64,000 nucleotides of DNA from Escallonia rubra. Lineage: Eukaryota; Streptophyta; Magnoliopsida; Escalloniales; Escalloniaceae. Below the pieces are notes generated by a model that was not told the origin of the DNA, made no database searches, and worked only from the letters and a program-made list of their open reading frames with translations. Shown piece after piece: positions 25,445-35,268 of this stretch; positions within the stretch are counted from its first letter, which is position 1; each line of letters opens with the position of its first letter. The stretch covers positions 23,926 to 87,925 of the forward strand of contig JAVXUO010000728.1 in assembly GCA_033065855.1 (NCBI GenBank). The letters run 5' to 3'. Position numbers and translations under genes: made by a program.

Positions 25445-27045
25445 CCCCCCGGCAAGCTCAGCGTACTAAGAACGTTGAGCTTGGATCGCAGACGATGAAA
25501 GCGCAACATTGACAAGGGCTTGGTAAAAATATCGGCAGGTTGATCAATGCTTGAGATAAAATGAACTTTTAGAGCACCCTTGGCCACTCGCTCGCTGACA
25601 AAATGATAGTCAATTTCAATGTGTTTAGTGTGAGCATGAAAGATCGGATTTAGAGTGACATAAACGGAGCCGACGATGTCACACCAGAGAGTCGGAGGTT
25701 GAGAAGAGCAAAACCCAAGTTTAGAGAGAAGAGAGCGTAGCCAATCCACTTCAGATGCCACTGTGGCTAGAGCTTTGTACTCAGCTTTAGTGCTGGAACG
25801 AGCCACAATGGGTTGTTTTCGCGAGCTCTAGGATATGAGATTGGGGCCAAGAAAGACGCTGTAGCCACTAGTGGAGCGGCGATCATCAGGGCACCCCGCC
25901 CAATCTGTATCAGAAAATGCAGATAGGGATAATGAGGGGGATCTGCGTAGAAGTAGACCAAAGTTGATAGTCCTTGAGGTAGCGCAAAATTCACTTGACT
26001 GCAGAGCAGTGTTCAGATGTCGGGGATTGCATAAATTGAGCAACTTTATTTACAGAGAATGAGATGTCGGGACGTGTGAAGGATAAATACTGGAGAGCTC
26101 CGACAATGCTTCGGTATATCGTAGGAGATGGGTGCGGATCACCCAAATGACGAGATAACTGTATTGACGAGGACATAGGAGTGTGAACAGGTTTGGCATC
26201 CGAGAGGTGAGTCTTCATGAGAAGATCTGTGATATACTTCCGTTGCAAAAGGAGAAGTCCATTGCTCGAGTGAATAACTTCAATACCTAGGAAATATGTG
26301 AGAGATCCCAAATTCTTGACAGAGAATTCACAGTTTAAATCCCTAACAAGGCTAGAGATTGCTTCAGCCGAGTTGCCCGTAAGAATAATGTCGTCAACAT
26401 ATATTAAGACACACATAAATATGCCGTGGTTCCGGAACAGGAAAACAGAGGTGTCTGATGTACATGCAGTGAAGCCCAACTGACGAAGTCGAGTAGATAG
26501 ACGCGCATACCATGCGCGCGGGGCTTGCTTGAGGCCATAAAGTGCTTTACGCAATTTGCAAACATGTGACAGATGTTGAGAATGTTGAAAACCAGGAGGT
26601 TGAAGCATGAAGACATCTTCATCCAAGAATCCGTTCAGGAAGGCATTATTAACGTCAATTTGACGAAGAGGCCAGCCTAGAGAGACTGCAAGGGAGAGAT
26701 TACCGGACTGAAGGTCTCACTGTAATCAATGCCTTCTTGTTGTTTGAATCCTTTCGCAACTAAACGGGCCTTGTATCTGTCAATGGAGCCATCAACATGG
26801 CGCTTGATGCGAAGTAGCCACTTGCAACCAATAATATTCGCATGAGAAGGAGGTGGAACTAGTGTCCATGTTTGATTGCGAAGGAGGGCTTCATACTCTT
26901 CTTGCATGGCTTCTCGCCATTGAGGGTGTTTAACTGCTTGAGAGTAGCATGAGGGTTCAATTTCACATAGAAAGGCAGCAAGTGGGTAATTGGACACGGT
27001 AAGAATTTTTGGTTTCCTGGTTCCATCTTGAGATCGAGTGATCAT
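25396..27045 (-). pseudogene. Copia 1 reverse transcriptase and RNase H
   Basis: [21 protein letters not shown] (~26870), [32 protein letters not shown] (~26660), KALYGLKQAPRAWYARL (~26540) and the catalytic LIYVDDIILTG (~26400). RNase [19 protein letters not shown] (~25900), SSTKAEYKALA (~25790) and the tail IDQPADIFTKPL (~25530). Breaks: lost codons and a frame shift before RT motif A (~26700), a stop at VK*ILRYL (~25995) and Trp-to-stop in LIS*SSRKQ (~25828). The YVDD site is intact but the chain is not. Confidence 0.9.
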
Positions 27046-27240
27046 GGGATGTTTGTGAGTAGGGTGAGCTGCTATAGTAGTAGATGAGATGAGATCGATG
27101 GATGTGTCCTGAGAAGGTATTAATTTGTTGGGTAAAGAATCACAAGGGGAGGTGGATGGAGTATTTGAAAATGAGGAATTAGAGGACGGGTGAGGATTTT
27201 GTGGGATGTGGTGGTTAAAGGAGAATTTGAAAGTGAAGAA

Positions 27241-28818
27241 TTAGAGGACGGGTGGGTTGGAGACTAGATTTGAAGATAGTGGAGATATATAAGGAGGATG
27301 GTGAGGGGATTTAAGATTTGGAGATAATGGGTTAGGTGAGGGAATATTTGAATTTAAATGAGAAGTAGGCGAGATATGGAGAAGGGATATGGGGCGTGAG
27401 AATTGGGAGGGGTTAAAGAAGATATGGTCAAAAGGTGGTGGACCCACCTTATTTGGTGGGTTGAATAAGGGAACATCAGGTAAGGGAAATGGATGGGAGT
27501 GGGACCCATTAATTGTGGATTTTAAAGAGGAAGAAGAATTTGTGGGGGATGGGGACTGTGAGGTTGAGTTCCGTGTGGGAAAACGGTGAGGGGATAACGG
27601 TGAGAGGGAGGGGCCCACGGTGTGTGATGGGTTAATGAAGGAACCAACAGAGTGAGGAGAAGAGAGAGAAAAGTTGGTTGAGGTGGATTGTTGTAAGTCT
27701 TGTGACCCACTAGATGACACTGTAGCCAGAAAAATAGTTTCTTCAAAAACAACATGAGGTACACGACCACTATCGATGTCCATGCATTTGTAACCTTTAT
27801 GAATTGGACTGTAGCCAAGAAATATGCATGCTTTTGACCGGTAATTTAATTTGTGTGTAGTATAGGGCCGAAGACACGGATAGCATAAGCAACCAAAGAC
27901 TTTTAGGCGGTGAAAATCCGGAGGTATACGAAACAATTTTTCCAATGGGCATAGATTTTTAAGTAGTGGGGAGGGTAGTCTGTTGATGAGAAAAACAGCA
28001 GTGCTGAAGGCATCATCCCAAAATCTCGGAGGGAGATGTGCATGAGCAAGAAGAGAAAGATCGGTTTCAACGATATGCCAGTGTTTACGTTCAGCGGTCC
28101 CATTTTGCTCATGCGTGTGTGGGCACGATAAGCGGTGAAAGATGCCATTTTGCTTGCAGAAATTTTGAATAGGGCAATATTCACCACCCCAATCAGTCTG
28201 GAGAGTTCAAATTTTATGGCCTGAAAAATTATCCACTAACTTTTTAAATTGAATAAAAACATGCAAGACATCGGATTTGAGTTTTAGAGGGCATATCCAA
28301 ACATAACGATTGAAATCATCGATGAAGTGAACATAATAACGAAAACATTGATGAGAGACAACAGGAGAAGGCCCCCATAAATCACTATATATTATTTCCA
28401 AAGGAAATGAAGACATTACATGAGAAGACTGAAAAGTAAACCGGTGACTTTTGCCACGATGGCACGCGTCACATGTAAGACTGGTTTATTCTTGTCAACT
28501 GGAATAGAAAACCTAGACACGACTTGAGAGACAACACTAGTAGAGGGATGTCCCATCCGATTGTACCAGAGCATAAGCGACGCACGGACACCAACTAGAG
28601 CAGCAGGAGGCGATGACATTGGAGATGATGGGGGGTGACGACACGAGTTGATAGAGACCATTGTTAAGTTGGCCTTGAAGGAAGACTGTCTTCGAAATGC
28701 GGTCCTTAACAAGAACACAATCAGGATGAAATTCAAAGAAAACATTATTATCAGTAGCAAATTGACGAACGGATAACAGCTTTTTAGAAATGGACGGAAC
28801 ATGAAGCATGTTATTCAA
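27241..28818 (-). pseudogene. Copia 1 GAG-pre-integrase and integrase
   Basis: Minus strand order: NNMLHVPSISKKLLSVRQFA (~28800), LWYNRMGHPSTSVVSQV (~28560), IYSDLWGPSPVVS (~28390), FIDDFNRYVWICPLK (~28310), then a stop in HKI*TLQTDWGG (~28205) and remnants to HRLKVFGCLCYPCLRP (~27900). The linker to RT (27241-27720) is Ser/Pro-rich. Frameshifts and stops break the D,D,E domain. Confidence 0.85.
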
Positions 28819-28871
28819 TTTAAAATTGTTAGTGAAACAATTTAATATAGAAGAGCCAACATGAGAAATAT

Positions 28872-30069
28872 TCAGACCTGTATCATCACCAACCAGAACT
28901 TGATCAGGACCATGATAATCAGTGCGCTGAGAGAGGTTATTAACATCATGTGTGATGTGATGAGTGGCGCCAAAATCAGGATACGATGTAGGGTCAAATG
29001 AGGAGGGAGAAGGTGGTCCAGCGAGATAGGCAGCAGCGGGTGACTGGGAGGAGTTGCGGGGCGCACGATGAGGACACTATGGATGAATATGACCAGGTTG
29101 ATTGCAATGGTGACACACAATAGTGGAAGCAGATTTGCAATTTTGAGGATAATAGCTAGTGGGTAGCGGAAGAAGTGGTGGTTTGTAGGAGGGATTGCCG
29201 TCACGCCATTGGTTCCTATTGCGTTGTGAATGACCACCTCGAGAGTGCGAGGAGGATCCAAGATGATGTTTTTGAGTGGAGGGAGATGAATATGGGTGTG
29301 GCAGTGAATTGACGACAACATGGGCTTGGGGAAGAATGCTTTCACGAATCTGTTGGCGATCCAGATAAGATTCGTGAGTGAGTAGCATGGAATAGAGAGA
29401 GTCTAGAGATATACCCTCAGATCGTATGGTTATAGAAGTGACAAAAGACTGATAATCCGAGCCAAGGCCAACCAAAATAGCATTAATAAGATCATCATCC
29501 AACATAGGCTGACCAATAGCAGCCAAAGTATCACGAATGCACGTCTCTTTTTGAAAGTAGTCATGCATAGACATATCACCTTTATTCAACTGATGAAGAT
29601 CAGATCGAAGATTGAAGATCTTTGCCTTGGATTGTGATGCAAACGTTCGATCAAGGGACAACCATACAGCAGAGAAGGTGTGGAGGCCGAGCACCTCGGA
29701 CAAAATGGGCTCCGTAAGAGATGACAAGAGCCAGCTTAATGAAAGTTGATCCTGTTTATGCCATGAAACATAAGCAGGATTCAGTTCCTGGTGATCTTCA
29801 TTAGACTAAGTGGGATGAAGCACTGCAAGTTCAGGTGGTGGAGAGGGAATAGTGGTTTTAGAGGGTGTGAGATATTTTGGTGGCAGAACAGCAGTACCAT
29901 CAACAAAACTCAGAAGATCATAACCACGTAGAAGAGGAAGAAATTGGCTCTTCCATAGGAGATAGTTTTCAGTGTTGAGTTTCACTGAAATTAGGTGTTG
30001 AACATGAGCAAGAGGGAATGGGAGGTTAGAGAATGACGAGGAGTTGGAGTTACTGGTCATGGTGGTCAA
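28872..30069 (-). pseudogene. Copia 1 gag and protease region
   Basis: Starts MTTMTSNSNSSSFSNLPFPL at 30069; then HLISVKLNTENYLLWKSQFL, a stop near 29806, AVWLSLDRTFASQSKAKIFN, and a zinc knuckle CHHCNQPGHIHP (~29110) interrupted by a stop where the last Cys follows. The protease motif is decayed (DFGATHH at ~28975 where D-S/T-G is expected). Gag packages the RNA in intact elements; this one cannot. Confidence 0.88.
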
Positions 30070-30182
30070 GTTTAGAAGACATAATAGAAATGATTGGATG
30101 ACCGAATTTGAAAAGCAGGAAGAAAGATTGGTTTGTGTGGGCGAATGAAGAAGGCAAGGAACTGTTTAGGCTCTGGATACCA

Positions 30183-30344
30183 TGTTAAAGTTAAGAGAAA
30201 ATGAATCTTATATTCTCATTAATCTGATTGTTGTACAGGGCACTCTATTTATATTGGCTTATATACATTTGAAACTTTGTACATAGATAAGATAGCTATA
30301 CATTTGAACTATCTAGTGGTTTAGATTTCTTGGATACTTCAATA
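30183..30344 (-). repeat. 5' LTR of Copia element 1
   Basis: Plus strand TGTTAAAGTTAAG to TACTTCAATA. The putative tRNA primer site is just inside at 30167-30182 (minus TGGTATCCAGAGCC). Confidence 0.93.
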
Positions 30345-30645
30345 ACTTAAAACACCAAAAGCGACCACTCTGATATGTCATTAATAGCAGGAACTGAATA
30401 AAATATCCATTTGCCATGGAGAGTAATCAAGGACAGCATGAATAGTCCTAGAATTGGCTCAAGTAGGAGAGAGGGATGGGAAGTTTATGTCCTTGGGCAA
30501 GGCTGGGATGGTTGGCAATATGGGCTTAGGGAGGTCATGGATTTCAGGCAGATGTGGCAGCTCGGGCACATTAGACAGTTCTGGCTTTGGCAGAGAAGGG
30601 ACATCGGGCCTCTGCTACAATTTTGGTGCCGCTGATTAATGATAA

Positions 30646-31571
30646 GAGTAAAATGCACCAATGGCCACTGAACTATGACCATTTTTTCACTTAAGTCACC
30701 CAACTTTTTTTTGTGCCATTTTGACCACTGGACTCTAAAATATGTCCAATTTGACCATCGGTTAAATTTTCTCCGTTAAGTGGTCACATGATGTGCACAT
30801 GGGGCATCACAAGAGGGGCAAAATAGTCACTTTATTTCTCTCTCTCTCTCTCTCACGACAGATCTGGTCTTCCCTTTTCATTTTCATCACAACAGATCTG
30901 GTCTTCCCTCTTCCTCATTTTCTTAACAAAAAGATCTGGGCATCTTGGAGGTCGGCATATGCATGGTGGCAGTCGTCGTCGCGGGCTTAGGGGATGGGTC
31001 GTCGTCGTGTGTTTGACAGAGCTCCAAGATCTTGTCGTCATCGTCACGGGCTTGGCAAAGCTCCACGGTCGTTGTCACGGGCTTGGAAAAGCTTCAAGAT
31101 GGTCATCATCATCGCGGGCTTGAAGGATGGGTCGTCTTCCTTGTCGCGGGCTGGTGGTGTTGTACTGTGGTGGCAGATTGGATAGTATTTACGATGGGGC
31201 TTGGGTGGTTTTGCGGCAAGGCTTGGATGCTGGTGGCTGTTTGATTATGAAATGGTTTGAGGAAGCTTAAACAAGTCAGCTGCTCCGAGATTGACTACAA
31301 ACTAGATTGAGGCCAGCCACATGAAATGGTGGATCTTTGTGTGAGAAGGAAAGAGAAAAAAGATAGATTTTGTGAGAATTAACGGTTTTGCCCCTGCTTT
31401 GAAGGATCATGTGAGCGGCACATGACCCTTTAACGGAGAAAACTTAACACCGGCTAACAGAGTTGTCAAATCGGACAGATTTAGTCTAGTGGCCAAAATG
31501 GCACAAAATAAAGTTTGGTGACTTAAGTGAAAAATGGGTCATAGTTCAGTGGCCATTGGTGCAATTTACTC
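30646..31571. mobile_element. MULE-type non-autonomous element
   Basis: Long inverted ends: GAGTAAAATGCACCAATGG at the left and CCATTGGTGCAATTTACTC at the right, extending about 140 bp. A perfect 9-bp duplication TAATGATAA flanks it (30637-30645 and 31572-31580). The interior has a CT microsatellite (30838-30854) and diverged repeats of a CGTCGTCGCGGGCTT-like unit between 30965 and 31160, which keep short frames open. No transposase or recognisable captured gene. Confidence 0.9.
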
Positions 31572-31589
31572 TAATGATAAAGTGACAAC

Positions 31590-32020
31590 TGATAGCATTA
31601 GCATAATGGATGGGTGTTGGGAATGAACCATGGTTGATTTGATGACAAGTAGCAGTTTATGAGAAAAGCAAACCGAGAGTTTAACCCTGATTGAGCAATG
31701 AGCATAACCAGTCGTTTATATAGAGAGGGATGTGGTGAGCACAAAGGACTCGAGGGGTTGGCTGGTGGGAGATTGATGTAGTGTTTGTTCATCTCCTCAT
31801 CCATCCAACATGAAATATAACAACATTCACTTGATCATCTGGTAGTTAAGGAGCCAATTAGGTAATCTACATTTGGCTTTTGTCAAATGCGCTCTCTTCG
31901 TTCACTATCGGTAATAGGAGCTAATGGTAAAAAGCTAGGCTCTCCAAGAAACTTATTATAAGGTACATATTACAGGAGAATCATGTAGCAGTACAGATAT
32001 AAGATGTACTAAATGCTATT
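31590..32020. other. No feature recognised
   Basis: Short intergenic interval between the MULE and the dioxygenase remnant; no coding signature. Confidence 0.5.
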
Positions 32021-32545
32021 TAAACTCGAACTCGAACCAAGAAGCATTTTCCATCAAGCGGAATGCCTTGTTGCAGTGCTAGGTACTCCTTATGCTTCAT
32101 TGGAACATATGCAGGTGGACGGCTTTGATCGTCCACGAACTTTAGATCTGAGCTCATCGTGTCCATTGACGGCCCATTGGCCGTGGCTATAGATATTTTT
32201 GTAACTTTGTTATTGACAGCTGCTCGATGCGTTACACTCTTGTACTTCTCATTGCTGAATATCTAGCAAATAATGTTTCTACATTTTGCCAAAGTTAACA
32301 ATTTAATTTGTGGGACAACATTCTTTGAAAACAATGTATGATTAGGAAATGAATGGACGAATATGAAAATTAACTCAAGTTGGTCCCCGGTATTAACGAG
32401 AAAAGAGCTGGGGAGGACATTCACATTGACCCATTTCCCATTATGCTGCATTTGCAGTCCACCTACATCATTTTGTACGAGGAGGGTCAAGAGGCCATGA
32501 TCTTGAGTAAGGCGGCATGCCCTTGCAAGATGAGGCTGAGGACAA
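32021..32545 (-). pseudogene. 2-oxoglutarate/Fe(II) dioxygenase C-terminal remnant (2-ODD)
   Basis: Minus strand: PPCPQPHLARACRLTQDHG then LLTLLVQNDVGGLQMQHNGK and VNVLPSSFLVNTGDQLE (32540-32370). A second exon (32264 down) reads FSNEKYKSVTHRAAVNNKVT to LDGKCFLVRVRV and a stop near 32025. This is the jelly-roll end of DOXC-type plant dioxygenases: HRA keeps the distal His and the YKSVxHR region is clear. Broken: a stop codon just before PPCP; the HxD site reads TQD, so its His is gone; the exon end is GAGTTAAT, one G short of the expected GAG|GT donor. Upstream exons are absent; a MULE end lies 30 bp away. Confidence 0.85.
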
Positions 32546-32576
32546 GGCGGTTATCTATCTTCTATGCTATTTAATC

Positions 32577-32665
32577 GAGAAAATATTTAGTGGTTGTCTA
32601 ACACCACGTCATCAGCATACGTAGTGTTAAACTACCACAAATATCATGCCAACTAAGTGAGGGTG
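32577..32665. mobile_element. Terminal fragment related to the MULE at 50347-51471
   Basis: GAGAAAATATTTAGTGGTTG, then CTAACACCACGTCATC and a subterminal palindrome (GTAGTGTTAAACTACCAC), matches the left end of the 50.3 kb element. I did not find the matching right end, so its extent is unknown. Confidence 0.7.
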
Positions 32666-33470
32666 GCAAGTTGTGAAGTAAAGAAATAAAATTGAGAAAT
32701 AAAAAAGAAAACACAAAGTCAAACCCTAATTTCCCTCTGCCCTTCATTTTCCACAACCACCAAACTGCCTTTCCGATGGCCGCCATTGTCGCTGCGATTG
32801 CCATCATCCGATGCCTGAGACCACACTGCACCATCACTGTGCACCACCACTACATCCGGGTGTTTGGTGATGATACGTATCTCGTTTGCACTTCCTTCTC
32901 CAAATATAATTAACATCTGATTGCAATTATGTTTCATAGATTTTGATAGGAGAAAATCTGATGTCAAAATTTGATATCAAACCCTAATTCTTATCATTTG
33001 TGAATTAACAATTGATTAGATCCCACAGAAGATGTCAAACTTCCTTGAAGTCCTCAGGACTTCAAGGAATTCTGTACTGCACTCCTTGCAATTATGTTTC
33101 ACACTTTATTTCATAGATTGCAATTGTTAGCAGCAGATTGCACTTACTGTGAATTAACCTACTGTAATTGCTGTGTGGAATATAAGAATTGAATAAGGAA
33201 AAACCTATTTGTATCTCATTTCTACTGCAGTGCTAAGCCAAAATGCAATGACCATCGCCATCAATTTCAGCTTCGCTGCAGGAGCCTGTTCAGGCTGCTC
33301 ATTGAGACCCGATGTCATGGGCTCGGGCTGCTGCGCCACCATCGTGATGTTGCAGTCCACGGGAGAAGAAGGTGGTGCAAGCAGTTGCTGCGATGGTGGT
33401 TTTGACTCTTCCATTGTTTCTCTACCCTCCAGCAAATTACTTTAGTTGATCATAAAACGGAAGAATTTCT
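32666..33470. other. Unassigned; contains a perfect 14-bp hairpin
   Basis: 33041-33069 is a perfect inverted repeat with 14-bp arms (TTCCTTGAAGTCCT) and a single-base loop. A similar GGACTTCAAGGAGTGCAGTA word occurs at 34483. Short frames at 33205-33440 have no recognisable family. Confidence 0.4.
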
Positions 33471-33499
33471 CTGAACTTAAATACATGGAGTTGGAAGGA

Positions 33500-34090
33500 A
33501 GGCGTTCGGGAGGACTTGAAGAAGAGTGAGGAAATGATGATGCAGTTAGTGAAGCGACTGATATTCCTCGTTCTGTTGATGGCATGCCGATCTTGAATCC
33601 CTCTGGAGTGAGGGCCAAGGGAATACACAATAATAGGATCAAGGAGACACTTGAGAAGGCACGAAAAAGAAGAACACCGAAAGGAACAACTAACCAACTT
33701 CCTACAAGTGAAACCGATGGTAACTCTTTTGTTTTTTCAATTAATAAGATATATATTTATGTGCTTTTGCATACAAATTGTATGTAGTGACCAAATTCAT
33801 TTATTTTGTAGGTCGAGATATGCAATTTACACCCGATGTTTCCCTTGATGTGCCTTCTACATCGGTGTCACAACAATTGTCATATAGTTATTCTAAGCCA
33901 ATGAACAACACCTTCCACCATGAGTTCGTACCTTGCTTTTGTAATACTAATGTCACGCCACTTTTGAGTTAGGTAATAAAAGTTCTAATTTATGTAACAA
34001 CGTTATTTCTAATATAATAATACATTATTGAAAATGCATTTCTTTATTTCAGGAGTCGTCCAACAGTTTCGTCAGTTTGCTTAACTCATG
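33500..34090 (+). pseudogene. FAR1-RELATED SEQUENCE-like C-terminal exons (fragment)
   Basis: Exon to 33719 reads DDAVSEATDIPRSVDGMPIL, NPSGVRAKGIHNNRIKETLE, KARKRRTPKG; donor G|GTAACT. Exon from 33812 (TTTTGTAG|GTCGAG) reads GRDMQFTPDVSLDVPSTSVS to NTNVTPLLS and reaches TAG at 33972. An acceptor-like TTTCAG precedes 34054. The pattern 'NPxxVRxKGxxxxRxK' resembles the Lys/Arg-rich tail of FAR1/FHY3-type proteins, which are domesticated MULE transposases. No zinc-finger or SWIM domain is seen, so this is a tail fragment and the assignment is tentative. Confidence 0.35.
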
Positions 34091-34099
34091 CCATGTTAA

Positions 34100-35268
34100 T
34101 CCACAGATATACTTTGTCTTTATTAATAACTTCTCGTCCAAAAAAAACAATTTTTTTTTTTCGTTATAGGATTTTTTTTATCAATGGAGGAACATCACGT
34201 GAAGGAACGTCACGCAAGCATTGAAGCTCCAAGTCTATCATACTTGAAAACTTCTAAATGAAGATTAGTTATTTAGTCATTCTTTTTTGGCATTTTACTT
34301 TTGGTTATTAGGATTTCCTTTTTATTTGTGAACAAGATAAATTGTTGATAAGTGATAGTGGTGACCGTGGGACTGGTTAATGACTTGATTATGTTTTGCT
34401 TGATGTACTGGTCGCTAGTTGTTCAACTTCGGTTACTAGGTTGATAACAAAAATTTAACAACAGATGAATTGTTAATTCACTGGACTTCAAGGAGTGCAG
34501 TACTTGACATTTGCAACTCTCTGGTGTAAAAACCAACTTAATGCCGATCGGCACGTTATCCTGGTTGGTCTAACCTTCAAAGATGTACCTTTCAATGTAT
34601 ATACTATGTGTAATCTTGACTATCTAGAACCGTTGAAATATGTTAAAATATTCCCTTGCCACATGTTGTCCCTGTTTCTTTCACGTTAACCTCCTTTCAT
34701 CAACGGTCCTAGAGAGTTGAAATCATACAATATTTGCTCATTGCCATTATAGAAAAGTGCTCTGATATTTTTGCTAGTCACTTTCATATTCAAGAGTATT
34801 AGTAGTCAAGTTTGCAGCAATTGCTGGGGAAATGTAAGGAGAATAATTACTTAGGATGGTCCCTTCCATCTTCTTCTCTTTTCCTCCTACCAAAACAGGA
34901 CAAAAAAATAGGGCATATGGTGTGGAAAACGGGGCCAACATCATTTACAGGTGCTGAATTAAAAACCTTATAACATCACTACTTTACCTAACATTTTGAT
35001 TAAGCAGACCATTCGTTAGGACAGCCAGCCTTTTTCTTTTGGGAAGAACAAATCAAACTTCCCCAGCGGAAAGAAATAGTGTAAAAGGGCGAACCTTTCG
35101 TGATGAGCTCGCCTTGCTCTTTTGCAATATTCAACTTACTAATGATGTTAAGCCTTAAGTTCAAAGAGGTGGGAGCCATAGCAGCCGAAGACTAAAAAGC
35201 AGGTCATTGTTGAAACTCGTCTTTCTTCTCACACTAGATGTTAATTTTTTTTTTGGTGCAAACACTTG
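34100..35268. other. Intergenic upstream of the receptor kinase
   Basis: No gene seen. This would hold the kinase gene's promoter and 5' leader, but I could not pick a convincing TATA box or start site. Short T runs occur at 34149-34164 and just before the start codon (35244-35254). Confidence 0.4.

Larger units (their letters stand above)
25283..30344 (-). mobile_element. Ty1/Copia LTR retrotransposon, complete but decayed
   Basis: Flanked by a 5-bp target duplication ACTTA (25278-25282, 30345-30349). Two 162-bp LTRs bound a 4.7 kb interior read on the minus strand as gag, protease, integrase, RT, RNase H (the Copia order). The primer site (TGGTATCCAGAGCC, resembling the initiator-Met-tRNA site with one extra base) lies inside the right LTR and a polypurine tract (TGCCGGGGGG) inside the left one. 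I count 8 mismatches between LTRs. Stops are scattered through all genes. Confidence 0.95.

Noticed and set aside
27389-27589. Gly/Glu-rich plus frame inside Copia 1
   Set aside because: Antisense of the Ser/Pro-rich linker between integrase and RT.
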